A stretch of 64,000 nucleotides of DNA. Origin: Patagioenas fasciata. Lineage: Eukaryota > Chordata > Aves > Columbiformes > Columbidae. Below are positions 1 through 64,000 of this stretch, piece by piece (position 1 is the first letter of the stretch; each line of letters starts with the position of its first letter). Made by a program: the position numbers and the translations under genes. Below the pieces are notes generated by a model. It saw only the letters and a list, made by a program, of their open reading frames with translations. It searched no databases and was not told the origin of the DNA. Location of the stretch: the NCBI RefSeq assembly GCF_037038585.1, contig NC_092524.1:68782552-68846551 (forward strand), in the 5' to 3' direction.

Positions 1-248
1 CAGCCTGGGCCAGGCTCTGACACCCTCACCAGGAACAAGTTTCTTCTCAAATTTAAGTGGAACCTCTTATGTTCCAGTTTAAACCCATTAGCCCTTGTCC
101 TACTATTGTTTGTCACTGAGAAGAGCCTGGCTCCATCCTCCTGACACTCACCCTTTGTATATTTATAAACATTAATAAAGTCATCCCTCAGTCTCCTCTT
201 CTCCAGACTAAAGAGACCCAGCTCTCTCAGTCTTTCCTCATAAGGAAG
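1..248 (-). mobile_element. CR1 LINE fragment, group C (cut by window start)
   Basis: Reverse-complement CR1 ORF2 3' region, starting inside cagcctgggccaggctctg and ending at the segment for the LRELG motif (ctctctcagtctttcctca). The CR1 3' tail lies left of position 1. Confidence 0.9.
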
Positions 249-1577
249 CTAAGATCTAGTCCAGCATGACGGATGGATGATCACCTCATGGGGCCTTTCT
301 ATTCCATCCCATTCCTTCCCCGGCCCTCACCACATCCCACCCGAGCCCACAGCCTCCATGGGGTCCTCAAGGAAACACCTCAATAGGGATCCAAGTCCCT
401 GAGCCACCAGAGGAGGTCACTTGGAGAAGGGTGACTCTGTTCTCAACCCTGTACTTTTCCACTATGTGTTCACTGTTGACCACTGCAGGAGAAGCTCCTG
501 GCCCGGGGTCCAGCACGTGTGGCCAGCCTTATCTTCTCAAACATCTGCAGCTTTCATTCAAGAGCATCCTTTCATGAAAGCTACTCCCTTGTGCGCTCTC
601 AGCATAAGCAGACATTGCCTGGTTTTGATGTCCCTGGCAGACGGGATCATTTGATCTCCAGATTTCTCAGTGAAGTCAAGTCAGAGCCTGCAATTTCCTT
701 TCAGATGCATTAAGTTCCTGCATAATTTTCAATTCACTCTCCTTTTGTGGGTAATGAATAGAGAAGGGTGTTCTCCATCAAAGGCGGTTTATTAAAATGC
801 AAATAAACTTCAGACTGAAGGTCCATTAGAGCACTGAAAATCATGTGCATCAACAGAGAATATCAATTTTGGTCCCAAAAAGAACTGAGGAGCAGATTTT
901 TTTGGGGGAGGGGAGCCAACATCATCCCCCATCACAAACACCACCCACCTCCTCCCACTGAAAGACCTTGATCGGTGGCTTCTGGCATCGCCCCAAACTC
1001 TGGGCAGCCAGAGCTGACATTTCCCATGCCACATCTCTTGGGAAAAGTTTGGTCAGACCAAGCCAGACACTTCTGAGGAAGAACTCAATGCTAAAATGTT
1101 ACGTGAATTACCAGGTTAATGAGGATTCAGCAGTAAAAACTGTCAGCGAAACTAAAATATTGCAAAGCACACAAGGACCTTCTCTTGAATGTCCCGGGAG
1201 ATTTGGGAGCCCCTGCCTGTGGGCTCTGAGCTGAGAAGAACTCCAGTCTGGGCTCGGCTTCTCATCATGCTTGACCACATCTGAACCACCGCTGGCCTGA
1301 TGGGCCGAGCAGGGACCTCTCAAGCCAAGCGAGGAGACCCCAAAATACCCCAGACGTCACCCAGTGTTTGGCTACAAAACATTCCCAAGGGCTGCAGGGG
1401 AGGGCCATGGAAGAGGACTCTCCGGACACTTAGCAATGGCACCAGCTTGTGCTGAGCATGGATGGTGTCTGGGAAGGTCTCCTGGAAGAGATGGTCTCAC
1501 CTGAATCTACCTGGGGTTCAGCACACGCCAAGTCCCATGGAGCCTGGAGCTGCTCCTTGGCGGGAGTGGGGATTTTG

Positions 1578-1650
1578 AACATTATGAAAGGTTCTTCACC
1601 CAGAGCGTGGTGGAGCACTGGAACAGCCTCCCCATGGGGGTGTCATGGAG
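1578..1650 (+). mobile_element. CR1-like remnant, group D type
   Basis: Short, diverged match around gaaaggttcttcacccaga and tggagcactggaacag, typical of the CR1 ORF2 end. Both edges are unclear. Confidence 0.5.
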
Positions 1651-2066
1651 ACCGTGACCTGGGAGGGCGAGCTCTGCTCTTTGCTGGGATCCAGCGAGGT
1701 CCCTGCCCGCAGGGGACATCCCCAGCCCTGCTGGTCCCCAGGGAAGTGTGTCACTTGTTGGTTGATGTTCCTCTGGCCATCTGCAGCCGGGCAGAGCAGA
1801 GGCGTGACCAGAATCTGTCTGGGTTGCCATGGCAGCAGGGAAAAAAACACACAACGAAATAAAGGGGGGAAAAAAGAAAAACAAGTAATAGGTACAGGAA
1901 AAGGAATCTTCAACACAAATGAAAAGCCAACAGCATCTCAGGGCCAGCACAGACCTGGAGGAAGCTCCTGGGTCTCATGGGTCACCCTGGGACACCCTGG
2001 GTACCCGAAAGCTGAGCAGCCAGCCCTGCAGCCCTGGCTCTGTGACACCTTGCAGTGTGGACAGAA

Positions 2067-2320
2067 CCACAGAATCATTTCAGTTGGAAAAGACCCTCAG
2101 GATCATCAAGTCCAACCATAACTTAACCTGACTTTAGCACTGCCCCATGTCCCTGAGAACCTCATGTCCGTCTGTCCAACCCTCCAGGGATGGTGACTCC
2201 AGCACTGCCCTGGGCAGCCTGTTCCAATGCCCCACAGCCCTTTCTGAGAACAATTTTTTCCTGTTATCCAATCTAAACCTCCCCTGGCACAACTTGAGGC
2301 CATTTCCTCTTGTCCTATCA
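2067..2320 (-). mobile_element. CR1 fragment, group B
   Basis: Begins with the reversed CR1 tail (cacagaatcatttcagttgg) and runs through tccagcactgccctgggcag into the ORF2 end. Confidence 0.93.
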
Positions 2321-3227
2321 AGACAGGTGACAGCAGCAGTACCCGGTGGCATCGAGTTGCCACCAGCAGCTTCCGAGGTGCAGAAGGGCTACGCTGACTC
2401 ATTTTAATTCTCTTCCTTTTCGTTCGCAGGTTGATTTTCCTCCAGTCCCGTTCCCCACCTCCCCCTGCTCCCACCTGCTCCACACTAAGGCACAAACCCA
2501 AGTCCCCAAACCTTTCATTTTCGCAGCCCTTTCAAACTGTGCGGTTGCAGCACGTGGGTGGCTGGAGTCTCCGTACAAATGATGCCTTTTTTGCTTTCCT
2601 GGAAAAAGCTTTCAGTGTTTTCCCACTAAAAATCGAAGCCAAAAGCAGGGGGGAAGCATGAATTACAGGCAAGAATGTTGAGAGCTAAGAAGAGTGTCCA
2701 GCAGGTCCTGGTCCTCTGCAGTTAAGCCATGCCAGGACCATTGCTGGTCAGTGCTCTCCTCTCAGCCAGGAGACAGCCTTACCCTGCTGCTGATGACCCT
2801 TTGGTAGATATACACCTATCTTCTTGGCTGTTTCTGAGCCTGAAGACACTTACTATGGAGCGGACATGAAGCACCGGTGTCCTAGTGTCCATCCCTTTCT
2901 CTTCCCATGGTCCAGATGTCTCCTTCACCTCAAGCTCCTTTCGGAGGTTCAGGCTGGAACATTGCCTCTTAGCTCCAGCACGGCAAAGCCACATCTATAT
3001 CAGCTCAGGTCTTCCCCAACCAACCACATCCACAACCGGCATCTCCAAACATCCCGTCTGCGACCTCTCTGCACTCGCCTGGGCAGCCCAGGGGCTGGGT
3101 GGGTGGTGGAGCTGGGTGGGAACACGCCAAACAAGTGTCCCAGCAGCAAACTTCAGTGCCACACGTGGTGGCCTTGGTCCTGTCACTGGGGACAGGACAG
3201 GCTCGTTGTAGGGGCCCATAAACCATT

Positions 3228-3360
3228 TCATAGAATCACTTTGGTTGGAAAAGACCCTCAAGATCATTGAGTCCAACTGTTAACCCAACACTGGCACTGC
3301 CCCATGTCACTGAGAATGTCCTGAGTTGGAAGGAACCCACAAGGATATTGGGTGCTGGAT
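3228..3360 (-). mobile_element. CR1 fragment, group B joined to a group D piece
   Basis: A reversed group B tail (3228-3312, tcatagaatcactttggttgg) runs directly into a reversed group D tail (gaatgtcctgagttggaagg). Either two insertions abut or this is a template-switch chimera. Confidence 0.85.
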
Positions 3361-5885
3361 CCCCTAAACACACAGGAAATGTGTGGGTGGTTGGAAATAA
3401 TACCCCATAATAAAGATTTCTGACATTTTTGAAGTTAACCTTGGTAGCAGAAGAGCAGGAGGTAGCGATGGTGTGTAGGAGCAGCTGCACTGGACATCCA
3501 TGGACACACACTGGTCTTCTGGATGTTGACCCAGATGAGTGACAGCCCAACGTCCTCGCTGAGCCCAGCTGCCACCTGGCAGGAGATGCTGGTTCCTCTG
3601 TGTCCTCCCAAGGTGTTGTCTGTTTACTGAGATGAAAAATGTGACTTTGCCAGGCCAGAGCTGAATCTCTATGAGGAGTAGGCTCTCAGGGCTTGGAACA
3701 TGCCTGGTTTGCTTCCCTCACATCTCCCCAGCGCTTCCACCACCTCCTTGATTCATCCGAGTGTGTCACTGCATGGCAACAGGCTGGTGGGAACACCCAC
3801 GCCACGTTATCCACGGCAGGAGGAGAAGGAGACTTGCCAAGAGCTGGAGGCAGCAGTTGCTTAGTGGAAGGTGAGCGTGGGATCACCACCACTGATCCCA
3901 CCCAGGGACACAGCAGCAGGACAGCAGCAATGGTGTCACACCACCACGAGGTGGGACGTTTGAGCCCGTCGTTGTCTCTGCTGGGGTTTGGCCACCACCG
4001 TGGCTTCAGGTCAGGTCAGGTTCTGTCTGCCAGGGTTTGGCATGTGGTCGGCAGGACTCGGGATCTCTCCCGGACACCCGCCCAGGACACCCGGCTTCTT
4101 CATCCTTATCTTCCTTCTGGTGAGAAGCCACCTCCCATGTCAGCTGTCCTGGAAGGGAAAATACACAGCAGTGTGAGCAGGGACAAAGTCTCACAGTGAG
4201 GTGTGGTGGCACCTTCTGCTGACCTCGGCAGAGACAACCCTGAAACAAGATGAGTGTCCTGGATCATGGGCTTCATCTGAAGGCTGCTTAGAGCAACAGA
4301 AAAACCCAGCACGTGGGTATCAGCCCAACTATCTCATCCCACCTAGCAGTAGATGTCCACCATGAAGACATCTACACCTGAGCAAGCCTCCCCAGGCTCT
4401 TTCCCAAGCCCCTGGCTCATTTCAGATGTCAGATTTAGGAGGAGATGAATTGAGCCCTTGGACAGAGGCACCAGGCATGGGTGTCTTCCTGTGAGCCACA
4501 AGCTGGTGAGATACCTGCACATCTGGGAGTGAGCAGCCAAAATGTCCACAGGGTGTCCCCCGTGGGCTGGTTGTCCCAGTCCACACGGTGTTGCCACCTG
4601 CACAGGCAGATTTTCCAAAAATGTAGATTGGGTAATGGATTATTTAGTTGTTATTTATCGAACATGGACAACAGCAGCGATTTCATGAGCGCAACGTCTC
4701 CCTTCACATGTAACACATCATCACAGATGTTAAACGGCTCCGCTAAGCATCTAATTAGCACATTAACAACATAAATATCAAAGAATACAGGGAAGCTGAC
4801 TGACTACCAAAGCTATGCAAAACATCTAACCTGGCGACAATTTTTCCATGTAATTACTGTAATGTTAAACATCGTTACATAATGATCACAGATTTCAGGT
4901 CAGATACTCCATACGTCATGGAAGCCATGGTGTGTTTTGACATTTATGGGAATACTTTTTATTTTTAGTTAGTTTGGTTACCATGGCAGCGAGGAGAAAT
5001 CTGCACCAGCCTCGGCTATACATTAGATTTGTGGCCTCCCACTTGATAACACCCAAAAACTTTTCAACTGATTTCTCCAAAAATTGTCAGTCATAAGGCG
5101 CAATGGGTAGAATAAGGCTTGAAAATCAGATATTCTGCATTCTGCTCTTTAATGGGGAGGCTATTCCTGAAGCTTCTCTCTAGTGCCTGGATGAACGCAG
5201 GCACTCATTAGCACATCAAATTTTACTTATTTAGATATTCCAACGAAGCAAACTGCACTGCAGAGGTTAGTGGAGGTCGAATGGGTTTAAATCACGATGA
5301 ATGAGCCGCGTTCTGCCCAAAGCAGGAATTTTGCAAGCATGAAATGTCTGCAAACAGGAATATCTTGGAAATACTTCAGGTCCCATTCCTGAGCTGGAGT
5401 TTGCCAGCAGGGATGTGACCCCGGTGCCCCATGAAAAGGTGGCTTTTACAGCGCTCCTAACTGGGCAAGGAGAAGCAAAACGCCTTCGCTGCCCTCCTGA
5501 GCCCCTCAGCCATTAGCACAGCGAGAGGCGGCTGTGATAAATAACCGCCCGGCGGCACCGCGTCGCTCCCACGCTGCGCTCGGTGAAATCGCTGCGAGAT
5601 CGCTGAGCTGCAGCTGGGGCTGAGCCTCCAGCAATGGGATTTAACTCCTGGGAAGCCTCTGAAGCGGGAGCACTGCAGAGGGAAAGGAAGGGCCCTGGGT
5701 GGCATCTGCACGGGTGGGAGCAGGACACACAACCGTGGGGACAGCCCGCTCTGGGGTGGTGGGAGGTGATGCAGAAAGATGAGGTGTCAAGCACTGGATC
5801 AGCCATCGCAGAGGGACGGTGTTGGGACAGACCTGGCTCTGCCATCAGCATCCCCAGAGACGGGAGTTTGGAGTTGAGGTGATGC

Positions 5886-6080
5886 TGAGGAGGGTGGTGA
5901 GAGCCTGGCCCAGGTTGGCCAGAGAGGTGGTGGCTGAACCATCCCTGGAGACATCCCCGGCCAGGCTGGACGGGGCTCTGAGCAACCTGAGCTGGTGAAG
6001 ATGTCCCTGCTCATGGCAGGGGGGGCACTGGGGGAGCTGGGAAGGTCCCCTCAACCCAAACCATCCTGTGATTTTATGAT
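5886..6080 (+). mobile_element. CR1 fragment, group A
   Basis: Starts at gagggtggtgagagcctgg, contains the gagacatccc block and ends in the degraded tail tgtgattttatgat. Confidence 0.95.
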
Positions 6081-6114
6081 AATCTCCCTGTGAGAAGCAA
6101 GAATAAAACTTTAC

Positions 6115-6345
6115 CATAGAATTCCATGTTGGAACAGAGGACAAGGATCATCTGGTCCAACCTTTCTTGGCAAAGCACAGTCTAGACAAGCTGGCCCAGT
6201 ACCCTGTGCAGCTGCGTCTTGAACGTGGCCAATGTTGGGGAATCCACCACTTCCCTGAGATTATTCCACTGGCTGATTGTTCTCATCATGAAAAATTCCC
6301 TCTTGGGGAAGTGGGTCTGGTGTGTGCGCGTTGAATCTCTACTCA
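6115..6345 (-). mobile_element. Older CR1 fragment
   Basis: Begins catagaattccatgttgg and carries a CR1 3' region unlike groups A-E (ggggaatccaccacttccct; ctgattgttctcatc). It is more diverged, so probably an older insertion. Confidence 0.7.
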
Positions 6346-7772
6346 GGGACAAAATGATCCCATCCTAAATGTTGAGGGGATCTGTTCCCTCAGTGCCCCA
6401 GGCTCTGCTTTTGAAGCACCAGCACCGCTAAGTCCTGGCACTTTCATAGTGTCCCACGGGCAGGTCCTGGCCACGGTGGTTATGGCTGTTTTGGTGAGAC
6501 CTTTGTGCTCTCCCCGTGCTCCCCTCCTTGCAGTGCATGGCCATGGGCTCCTCCTTCCCTCAGCATCTTGACCATGACACCCTCAAACCCCTTTAGATCC
6601 CCACTGGCTTATCTGTGACATCCATGTCACCCGCGTCACCTCTCCAGGTGTAATCAGCTGTCATCTTCTGGCTTGCAGTGAAGGACACAGAAGAGACTTG
6701 GAGGTGAGGTTTTATTTCTGGAAACCCCCCAAAACCAGCCTCATGGGAACAAAGTTTCTCCTCCCTTTTCCCAGCAGTTAATAAATGCTGCTCAGAGTTT
6801 CCTTTTCGGTGCTGAAGACGCAGAGGATATCACACCTTCAGCACATCTTCTGCAGCACCAAATGTTCCCCAGCTGAGCCTCTGGGCAGCAGAGGAAGGAC
6901 GAACAAGACAAGCCCAGACCGTGGGAGGAAAGACAGATTTCTTTGGTGGGATGAGTTCTGTGTTGCCGTTCTCCAAAATGAGTCACAGGCTAGAGAAGCG
7001 GGGCATTAATCCCAGGGGAGATGAGTAAGTGGGTAGCACGCGAAGGCAACAGTAAAGGAGCATCACGATTCATCCTCGCAGCTCAGCTCAGCTGTATCAG
7101 CGGTGGCTTCTGCTCTCTCTTGATTGAAATCAGAATCTTTCTACCAGCTCCGCAGAGTAATTAATAAATAGATAAATAAATGATGTCACCTTTGAAAGTA
7201 TTCAGCAAATTTAGATTTGCAGGTATTTCAACACATCTCACTCCGAGGCATCATTTAAGCATCTCTCTTCCTTTTTGCATCCTGCAGCAGTCAGATGTCC
7301 CCAGGCCCTGGCGTGTCGCCAGGCTGGGAGTCGCTCAATGGAGCAATTTTGCCACCTTATTTTCAGAAATCATTCTCATGAGATCTTTTCAGGAGGTGAC
7401 AGACGGGCAGTGCCACCCCGGGGCTCAGCACCATGGTCACCGCTGGTGTCACTGACAAGAAGTCCTCAGAGAGGAGCAGCGGTTCTTCAACATTTGGGTT
7501 TTTATCCTGCGCTGCCACTTCAGGGCTGGTTTTAATATGGAAAGTGTGTGCTCAGCGATTGTAATTAAAGTCTGTTAAAGGAAAAAAATCATTAAATATT
7601 TAAAATGGTTACACTGTAAATGTTCTCGTTAGCGTTTCTCCCCGATGAAGAGCTGGGGCTGCTCAGAACCAGTCCCTGTCCCACAGCAGCCTCAGCCACC
7701 TCCACAGGTTCTTCAGGGGTTTATTTAACACCTGCTCTGCGTGGGTGGCAATAACTTTCTCGATGTATCGGA

Positions 7773-7848
7773 CAGAATCATAGAATAAAATCATAGAATC
7801 ATTTAGGTTGGAAAAGACCTTTAAGATCATCAAGTCCAACCATGAACC
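7773..7848 (-). mobile_element. CR1 3' tip
   Basis: Only the last 70-80 bp of a reversed CR1: repeated tcatagaatc tail units followed by ttggaaaagacctttaag. Confidence 0.85.
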
Positions 7849-10396
7849 TCAAGGTTGCTCATAAGATGAAGAAGCTCTGAGTGTCATCGTTTGGGGAGCG
7901 AGGGCGAGAGGGAAGCAGTGAGATGCTGACTGCTATGGTGATTTGCGTAGCTCCTGATTCAGAGGCTGCTGGAAAGTCTCTTCCTGATACCAGTTCAGCC
8001 CCAAGTTCAAATTGGGCAAATCTCCTGTGACTGGATGAGTGCGGCTTGTCTCAAATCAGCGTTAGAGTTCTGCGGTTCAATGGCGCTCACACCACCGCTC
8101 AGGTACGGAGGATTTCCCGGTTACCACTTCCCAGCAGCTTCGCCTGTCTCCTACAAAATCCTGACTTCGAGTGGTTTACTCTTGGGAAGCTCCCCTCAAG
8201 TTTCCAAAATAACCCAGCCTCAGGAAACCTCATCACTATACCAGGAAATCCCAGTGATGCAAAGCAACCTGTTCTGGGCAAGGGGAGGTCGGTGCTGAGA
8301 AACAGGCATCAAAACAGTCAAAAACGTGAAGGTTTGGGTACAAGCACAAAGTATTTCTTGGATCTCGCCTGTTCAGGCAAGTTGGCAACAGTGAGATAAA
8401 ATGGGCAAAGATGCCACCTGGGTTCAATAAAGGTCGATAATCTGCAATAATTTGGCACTTACTTTTGAAGAGATCTCAGAAACAAATGGGAGGGGGTTTC
8501 AACTTTCTGAGCTTCTTCGGTGCCCCCGGAATGATGCTCGGAGCAAACAGTATAACCAGGAGGAAGCTCTGAAAATTGTGCTGAGACAGTTACTGCCGCA
8601 GCCCCGTGAGTTCCAGACCTGGGACGCTGTCAGACATCTCACCGGCGTTTCTGCTGATGATCTTGGCGACAAGGACAAGGGTGACCTCAGCAAACGTGCT
8701 AATGATGCGGAGCCAGGAGGTGTCCTCAGTGCGGAGAAGCAGCAAGATATATTGAAAAGTCTGAATGACCTGGGGGGGCGGAACGACAAGAGGGATATGG
8801 ATTTCAAGGTCACGCATGCATGCAGGGACTAATAAACAAGGATTTCTGCTGTCAGCCTGGAGCTCATCTGTTCAAAATGACTGAGGAGAAGGAGGATCAG
8901 GGTGTATCGGTTGATTGTGGGGTAAATTACGAGCTGCCAATGTCTTAAAGTCATAAAAAGGCAACTCTCATCCCAGGCGGCATCTGCTGAGATGTTTTCA
9001 GCGGACACAAGGAACACGAATGTTCCTGTACAAAAGGCTGGAGAGGCCCCACGCCAGGAGGACATGTTTCCAGAGCCTGAAGCAGGTTTCCCACCTGGTG
9101 CTGGAAGATCTGCTGTTATTTATTAGTTCCAAATCAGCTCAAGGCTTCATAAATCAACCCAAACTCACCCTCCAGGCTACTAATTACCTGCTGTCATCTG
9201 TCCGGTCCACCTTGAAATCACAGCCCAGACCCGAGGACCCAGCGCAGCACAGAGGAGCAGTTTGGGGGATTGATCAGTGTCACAGGGATGATGCTGCCAG
9301 ATTAATTAGCAACAGACAGCCGTCAGCTCCGTGTCCCGCTGCTCCTCGCTCCAGTCTAAGATGTGAATGTTATTGATTTTCCTAGTCTCGCCTTCTTTCC
9401 GTCCTGTAATCCTTTCGCTGCGGGGGATTCTCAGCAGAAAAATTTGTAGCAAACGCATGTATGCACGTACATATACATAAATGTAAAGCAGCGCAGGTTT
9501 AAGAAAGAACAACTGCCCAAAGCAAATGAAGTTTAGGTTATTTGTCATCAAGGGAATATTAACAAGAAGAAAATATTTAGTTGTTAAAATGGAAGACACA
9601 GCTGCTGCCTCCCAAGCAGGATTCCCAGCCCTCAGCTCCACAGCTCCCCCTGCCCACGGCCACCCTTGTGTCACCGTCACCAACAGCCTCCCACCGCGGG
9701 ACTGCACGGAACAAAACACTGCTGAATCTCCATGGGGAAATGCTGGGGTTCAGATGCTTTGTCCCGGTTTGTGATGATTTTCCATTTCCCAAGATAACTC
9801 CGGAATGTGATGATTTTTTCCCCCAGCTCCCAGTGCTGGGCAAGTCCTGGTCGTCACCCCAGCCCTCACCTCCATCCCCGCGTGGAACTGGGGGGTCGAG
9901 GGCCTCTCATGCTCCCCATCCCTTTTGCTTTCTCTCCTCATGGTCGCTTGTGGCCCTCATGACATCTGCCCATCTTCTCTTTCCCCATACTCTTACATCT
10001 CAACTCAGCGACACACCACATACAATTCAAACAGCATCGCCCGCCACCCATTTCACCCCTGTCGATCTCTCCAAGCTTGACCCTGATTTTTAATCTGCAT
10101 TTCCAGCAGACAAAGCAAACAGAGCTGCAGGGAACAGCCAGGAGCAGGCAGCCAGTGTTCGTGGTAACAGTCCTTGCTACTAAAAATCACTAAAGGGATG
10201 CAACGGCACTTGTAGAGTCCCAACGATGTTAATTTATCTCAGCCCAGCGGAGTCTCCTGCATTCCCCAGAGCAGAGGCTGTTGCAACAGAAGCAGAGATG
10301 AACCATTCCTGCAGTGGGAGCCGGGATTGCTTCCAAACCTGAGGCTCGTGGCAAGAAGTACATGAGAAAAGGCAGCTTAGAACAAGATGACTGACT

Positions 10397-10707
10397 TAAA
10401 AGGGGCCAATAAGAAAGATGGGGACAGACTTTTGAGCAGGGTCTGTTGTGATACGACAAGGGGTGATGGTTTAAAACAAAGGAGGGAGATTCAGGCTGGA
10501 CATGAGGAAGGAATTGTTGGCCCTGAGGGCGGTGAGAATCTGGCCCAGGTTGGCCAGGGAGGTGGTGGCTGAACCATCCCTGGAGACATCCCAGGCCACA
10601 CTGGATGGGGCTCTGAGCAACCTGAGCTGGTGAAGACGTCCCTGCTCATGGATGAGCTTGGAAGGTCCCCTCCAACCCAAACTATTCTTTGATCCTATGA
10701 TTCTATG
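10397..10707 (+). mobile_element. CR1 fragment, group A
   Basis: Runs from the aaaggggccaataagaaag block to a well-kept tail (gatcctatgattctatg). It has lost the short segment between ctcatgg and gagcttgg present in sister copies. Confidence 0.95.
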
Positions 10708-11250
10708 CCTTCTTGATCCTTTAACTTGTTACCACTGATCACAGCGACACGAGACAAATGAACGTGGAAGCTGGGTCAAGTAATTATTGCAGGTTCGCAG
10801 CTGCACAGTTCTCGGGGCAGTGACAAGTCTGACAATTGTAAATAATACACAGCCAGAGCACGGAGACACTCACCTCCTGCTGAGATGGAAGTGAAGGCGT
10901 AAGCTGCTGCGCCAAGAAAACAGCAAAATGTTTATGACCAAGAGTTGCTTCCAAACGCGCTGGCTGTGTTCCTCTTCGTGGGGCTTTTTCCTCTTTCTGC
11001 CTGTTTACACAATCAGCACATCACTACGGCAGAAACGGCATCGCATACCTGCCAGAGTGAGAAATGGCCACAGGAAACAAGAGGCAAACAAGGAATGATG
11101 GTTTTACTTCTGCAAAAGGGCAGCTAGAGGAATGAGAGCAGGAATAAAAATGACCAGCTCTGAGCAGACGCCAGAAGGGAGCACGAAGCGGGTAGGTAGC
11201 CCTGTGTTGGGGACATACAATCCTCAAGCAGAGGACAGCCAAGGGTGTCT

Positions 11251-11282
11251 GGGTGTCCCCAGTACTGGGTGTCCCCAGTACT
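11251..11282. repeat. 16-bp direct duplication
   Basis: Two perfect tandem copies of gggtgtccccagtact in the 5' intergenic region. Confidence 0.85.
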
Positions 11283-11783
11283 TCTGCCACCTCCCCACCA
11301 TGGAAACGGGTGTGCCCGGAGGCGATGGCAAGTGCACCCTGTGGCTTGGCTACTTCAGCAAATAACCTTGATTTCTGGGGCAGCGGAATCCGTGTGAGTT
11401 CCCAGCACTCTGGATGTGCACATAGAAGCAGCTGGAGGAAAGAACACTGGTCACCACCCCCTTGTGTCCCAGTGTCCCCAGCACACACACTGTCAGGGCT
11501 CTGAGAACACCTAATTGCCCTAACGAGCCTCACCAGGGGCTCCCCCATCCCTCCGCTCAGGTCTTGGCCCTTGGCCACAGACTGGCCCAACCCTCAGCCA
11601 CAGGGACCTGTCAGCATCCAGCCCTCACCCTCTCACAGTCACTTGGGAGCTGCTGTGAACATGCCTCAGTTTCCCCACCTTTGTGTCCAGGCCACCTGTG
11701 TCACCTCATGGCTCAGCCAATGAGCACCAGGATCCCCAAGCTGGTCCCCTTAGTGACTGTCTGTGAACAGTGGCACCGGATCA

Positions 11784-12030
11784 TCACAGAATCCCAGAAT
11801 GTCAGGAGTTGGAAGAGACCTGGAAAGCTCATCCAGTGCAATCCCCCATGGAGCAGGAACACCCAGCTGAGGTTCCACAGGAAGGTGTCCAGGCGGGTTT
11901 GAATGGCTGCACAGAAGGAGACTCCACAACCTCCCTGGGCAGCCTGGGCCAGGCTCTGCCACCCTCACCAGGAAGAAGTTTCTTCTCATATTTAAGTGGA
12001 ACCTCCTGTGTTCCAGTTTATACCCATCCT
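11784..12030 (-). mobile_element. CR1 fragment, group C, near TRIM9 promoter
   Basis: Begins tcacagaatcccagaatgtc and runs through ctcaccaggaagaagtttct. It ends about 300 bp upstream of the CpG island. Confidence 0.93.
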
Positions 12031-12532
12031 TTCCTTCAGACCAGAGATCAGAAGTCAAGGTTCTTCAGCCCCTCGCTGCCTCTGCAGGGACTCTCATGCC
12101 TCACCTGGACCCCCCGCTGCCACACCTGGCTCCTCACACTGCCGCTTCATCCCAAGGAAGGTCCAGCGACACCGTCACGGGAGCCACGGAGCAACCGCGC
12201 AGCCCCAGAGGGAGAGAAGTGACCAAGAACACCGAGACGTTACGAGCAATTTTATTTTTCCGCTGGCTGAACGGCACCGCTGTGCCGCACCGCACGGAGC
12301 CCGGGTCACCTTCCCCCGAGGGCTGGGACCCGCCTGTCACAGCGGCAGCCCAGCACACGGCCCTGACACGCCAGCAGCACCCAGCGGACACCGAAGCTCC
12401 TCGCCAGGCCAGGCTGCCAGGCCTGGGGACACCGCAGTGTAGGGCCCGGGGGACACCGCCATCTTGGGGGGCACCTTCGGGGCAGGCTGCTGCGGGCTGC
12501 CCGCAGGGACGGCGCGGGGTCGCTAGCGCTAG

Positions 12533-64000
<51,468 letters not shown>

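Larger units (their letters stand above)
249..5885. other. 5' intergenic DNA, no gene seen (with CR1 pieces listed separately)
   Basis: Between the CR1 fragments I find no frame with recognisable protein similarity and no RNA gene. The part from about 4620 to 5300 is AT-rich and low in repeats, and could hold conserved noncoding sequence. It lies upstream of TRIM9. In mammals the next gene on this side is, from memory, TMX1 at some distance, so a gene desert is expected. Confidence 0.7.
6346..11783. other. 5' intergenic DNA, no gene seen
   Basis: Contains CR1 pieces at 7773 and 10397 and nothing else recognised. A 126-codon open frame at 8452-8832 has an ordinary amino-acid mix but begins at a TTG, lacks recognisable domains and is not flanked by convincing splice sites, so I do not call it a gene. 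Confidence 0.65.

Noticed and set aside
8452-8832. 126-codon plus-strand frame with a protein-like residue mix
   Set aside because: It starts at TTG, has no recognisable domain and no flanking exon structure. A blastp search and codon-level conservation would settle it.

Overview
The window is vertebrate nuclear DNA, almost certainly from a bird. More than 40 fragments of CR1 LINEs are scattered through it, and many end in the avian CR1 tail of imperfect 8-bp ATTCTATG repeats. The only protein-coding gene I can support is most of TRIM9, which encodes a neuronal RING-type E3 ubiquitin ligase. The species cannot be fixed from this sequence. By my hand tally CR1 covers about 17% of the window, and copies within a group look very alike. 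That is high for a bird and would fit a lineage with a CR1 expansion, such as woodpeckers and allies; this is inference only.

Layout. Positions 1-12.3 kb are 5' intergenic sequence with scattered CR1 pieces and no convincing gene. A CpG island at about 12.35-13.72 kb carries a TATA-less promoter (two CCAAT boxes, overlapping GC boxes) and TRIM9 coding exon 1 (RING finger, both B-boxes). About 175 bp past the exon 1 donor lies an 11-unit, 39-bp minisatellite, followed by a second small CpG-rich patch. Intron 1 (36 kb, 13718-49730) is dense in CR1 and also holds a GATA microsatellite, a 22-bp tandem repeat and a TTTGG pentanucleotide tract. Exons 2-7 (49.7-61.4 kb) encode the coiled coil, the COS region and the fibronectin type III domain. 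Intron 7 begins with a candidate reversed ERV LTR and runs off the window, so the C-terminal SPRY exons are missing.

Gene logic. Seven exons join in phase to give about 532 residues (528 with an alternative exon 6 acceptor) that read as a continuous TRIM9 N-terminus: RING with a long insert holding a DSGYGS degron, B-box 1, B-box 2, coiled coil, COS, FN3. All splice sites are GT-AG and no frameshift or stop interrupts the exons, so the gene looks intact as far as it is visible.

For the repeats I use working labels. Group A carries the block ggagacatcccaggcca. Group B carries ggctgtggggcattggaa. Group C is the ORF2 end with gagcctggcccaggctg and a long ORF2 body. Group D carries aaaaggttcttcaccc. 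Group E carries gcagaaacttctttgct. These are my labels, not database subfamilies. Plus orientation means the CR1 3' tail is on the right. Boundaries were read by eye and may be off by 10-30 bp.
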